A stretch of 64,000 nucleotides of DNA, taken from NCBI GenBank assembly GCA_026126215.1, contig JAHCJQ010000005.1, forward strand, positions 25,302-89,301. Reading direction: 5' to 3'. Under the pieces are notes generated by a model. The model had not been told where the DNA came from. It worked only from the letters and a program-made list of their open reading frames with translations, and did not search any database. Positions within the stretch are counted from its first letter, which is position 1. Each line of letters opens with the position of its first letter. Origin of the DNA: Alphaproteobacteria bacterium. Its GTDB lineage: Bacteria; Pseudomonadota; Alphaproteobacteria; Ferrovibrionales; Ferrovibrionaceae. Positions 63,332 through 64,000 of this stretch are shown here, piece by piece. The translations under genes and the position numbers were made by a program.

Positions 63332-64000
63332 ATGAGGCGAATTGGAATTGACGTGGGCGGCACCAACACGGATGCGGTGCTGATCGAGGACGGCAAGGTG
63401 GCGGCGGCGGTGAAGGCGCCGACCAGCGAGGACGTGACCGGTGGTATTCTCGCCGCGCTGAGCCGCTTGCGGGCGACCGCGCCCGTCGCCGCCAAGCCCG
63501 TGGACGGCGTCATGATCGGGACCACGCATTTCATCAACGCAGTGGTGCAGCGTCGGCAGCTTTCGCGCGTGGCAGCGCTGCGGCTCGGCATGCCGGCCTG
63601 CGCATCGCTCCCGCCTTTCTGCGACTGGCCGCCCGATCTTGCCGCGATGGTGAGGGGCGGTGTCTGGATGGTCGAAGGCGGGAATGAGTATGACGGCCGG
63701 CCGTTCATGCCGCCGGACCTCGACGCGGTAAGAAGGGCCGCTCGAGAGATGCGGGATCGGGGGCTGACCTCGGTCGCCATCTCCGCAGTCTTTTCGCCGC
63801 TCGATCCGGAACATGAGCGGGCCGCTGCCAAGATCGTCACCCAGGAAGTTCCCGGTGCGATCGTCACATGCTCTTCCGACCTCGGACGTATCGGCCTGTT
63901 GGAACGGGAGAATGCCGGCCTTCTCAATGCGGCCCTGGCGGACCTGGCCAGGGAAACGATTGCCGCCTTCGAGCGTTCGATACGCGATAGCGGCATCGCA
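63332..64000 (+). CDS. Hydantoinase A/oxoprolinase subunit, N-terminal part (cut by window end)
   Basis: The frame opens at ATG 63332 and is open through all 223 codons to the window end without a stop. The start MRRIGIDVGGTNTDAVLIEDG carries the phosphate-binding GxDVGGTNTD of the ASKHA fold. GTTHFINAVVQRR and GLTSVAISAVFSPLDPEHE follow, which are standard for the hydantoinase/oxoprolinase N-terminal domain (HyuA type). ATP-dependent opening of a five-membered cyclic amide is the family reaction. Downstream parts, probably including HyuB, lie outside the window. Confidence 0.9.
   Translation, partial: MRRIGIDVGGTNTDAVLIEDGKVAAAVKAPTSEDVTGGILAALSRLRATAPVAAKPVDGVMIGTTHFINAVVQRRQLSRVAALRLGMPACASLPPFCDWPPDLAAMVRGGVWMVEGGNEYDGRPFMPPDLDAVRRAAREMRDRGLTSVAISAVFSPLDPEHERAAAKIVTQEVPGAIVTCSSDLGRIGLLERENAGLLNAALADLARETIAAFERSIRDSGIA

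Overview
The window is a densely packed, high-GC stretch (about 60-65 % by eye) made almost entirely of uptake systems, catabolic enzymes and local regulators. I find 63 protein genes, the last one cut by the window end, and no rRNA, tRNA, CRISPR array, insertion sequence, integrase or housekeeping gene. The mix of TRAP and many ABC importers, fused LivM-LivG, IorA/IorB, group III CoA transferase and repeated acyl-CoA enzymes suggests a metabolically versatile alphaproteobacterium, perhaps of the Hyphomicrobiales. That assignment is an inference from gene content, not from a marker gene.

Layout. (1) 39-5620: CoA transferase, HMG-CoA-lyase-type enzyme, Asp/Glu-racemase-fold enzyme, TRAP permease pair and N-carbamoylsarcosine-amidase-like hydrolase. 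(2) 5788-9648: second TRAP permease pair, a flavin monooxygenase resembling pyridine-ring-opening enzymes, and an alpha/beta hydrolase. (3) 9653-11936, minus: TRAP binding protein followed by two MarR regulators. (4) 12165-19009: MhpB-like extradiol dioxygenase, PhyH-type oxygenase, a second flavin monooxygenase and IorA/IorB. (5) 19017-32347: hotdog thioesterase (minus), then a branched-chain-type ABC importer, amidase and TetR, then RidA, luciferase-like oxidoreductase, acyl-CoA ligase, DUF35 protein, thiolase-like protein and deacetylase-fold hydrolase. (6) 32432-42580: a minus unit (MarR, creatininase fold, PanE-like reductase, SDR, M20 peptidase) divergent from a dipeptide-type ABC importer. 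(7) 42581-51982, minus: NMT1-type ABC import system with GntR, acetoacetate-decarboxylase fold, isochorismatase fold, two amidohydrolase-2 proteins and an acyl-CoA ligase. (8) 52142-56442: two acyl-CoA-dehydrogenase-fold and two enoyl-CoA-hydratase-fold genes. (9) 56755-64000: IclR, a spermidine/putrescine-type ABC importer, AroM-family protein, S-Me-THD (DUF917) protein and the start of a hydantoinase A/oxoprolinase subunit.

How it may work. Each block pairs an importer with enzymes that open C-N bonds or rings (amidase, isochorismatase fold, creatininase, imidase-like, hydantoinase, flavin monooxygenases, dioxygenases) and then with CoA-ester enzymes that feed central metabolism. The most interesting unit is 1-19 kb. 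Three promoters in it carry the same dyad, ATATG-N6-CATRT, and two MarR genes lie in the middle. Its gene set recalls both vitamin-B6/pyridine ring cleavage and the maleamate branch of nicotinate breakdown, but matches neither known pathway. A second regulon is visible at 19.6-31 kb, where TTGTTG-N6-CAACAA precedes two operons around a TetR gene. Substrates cannot be read from the sequence, and all pathway statements are inference from protein families.
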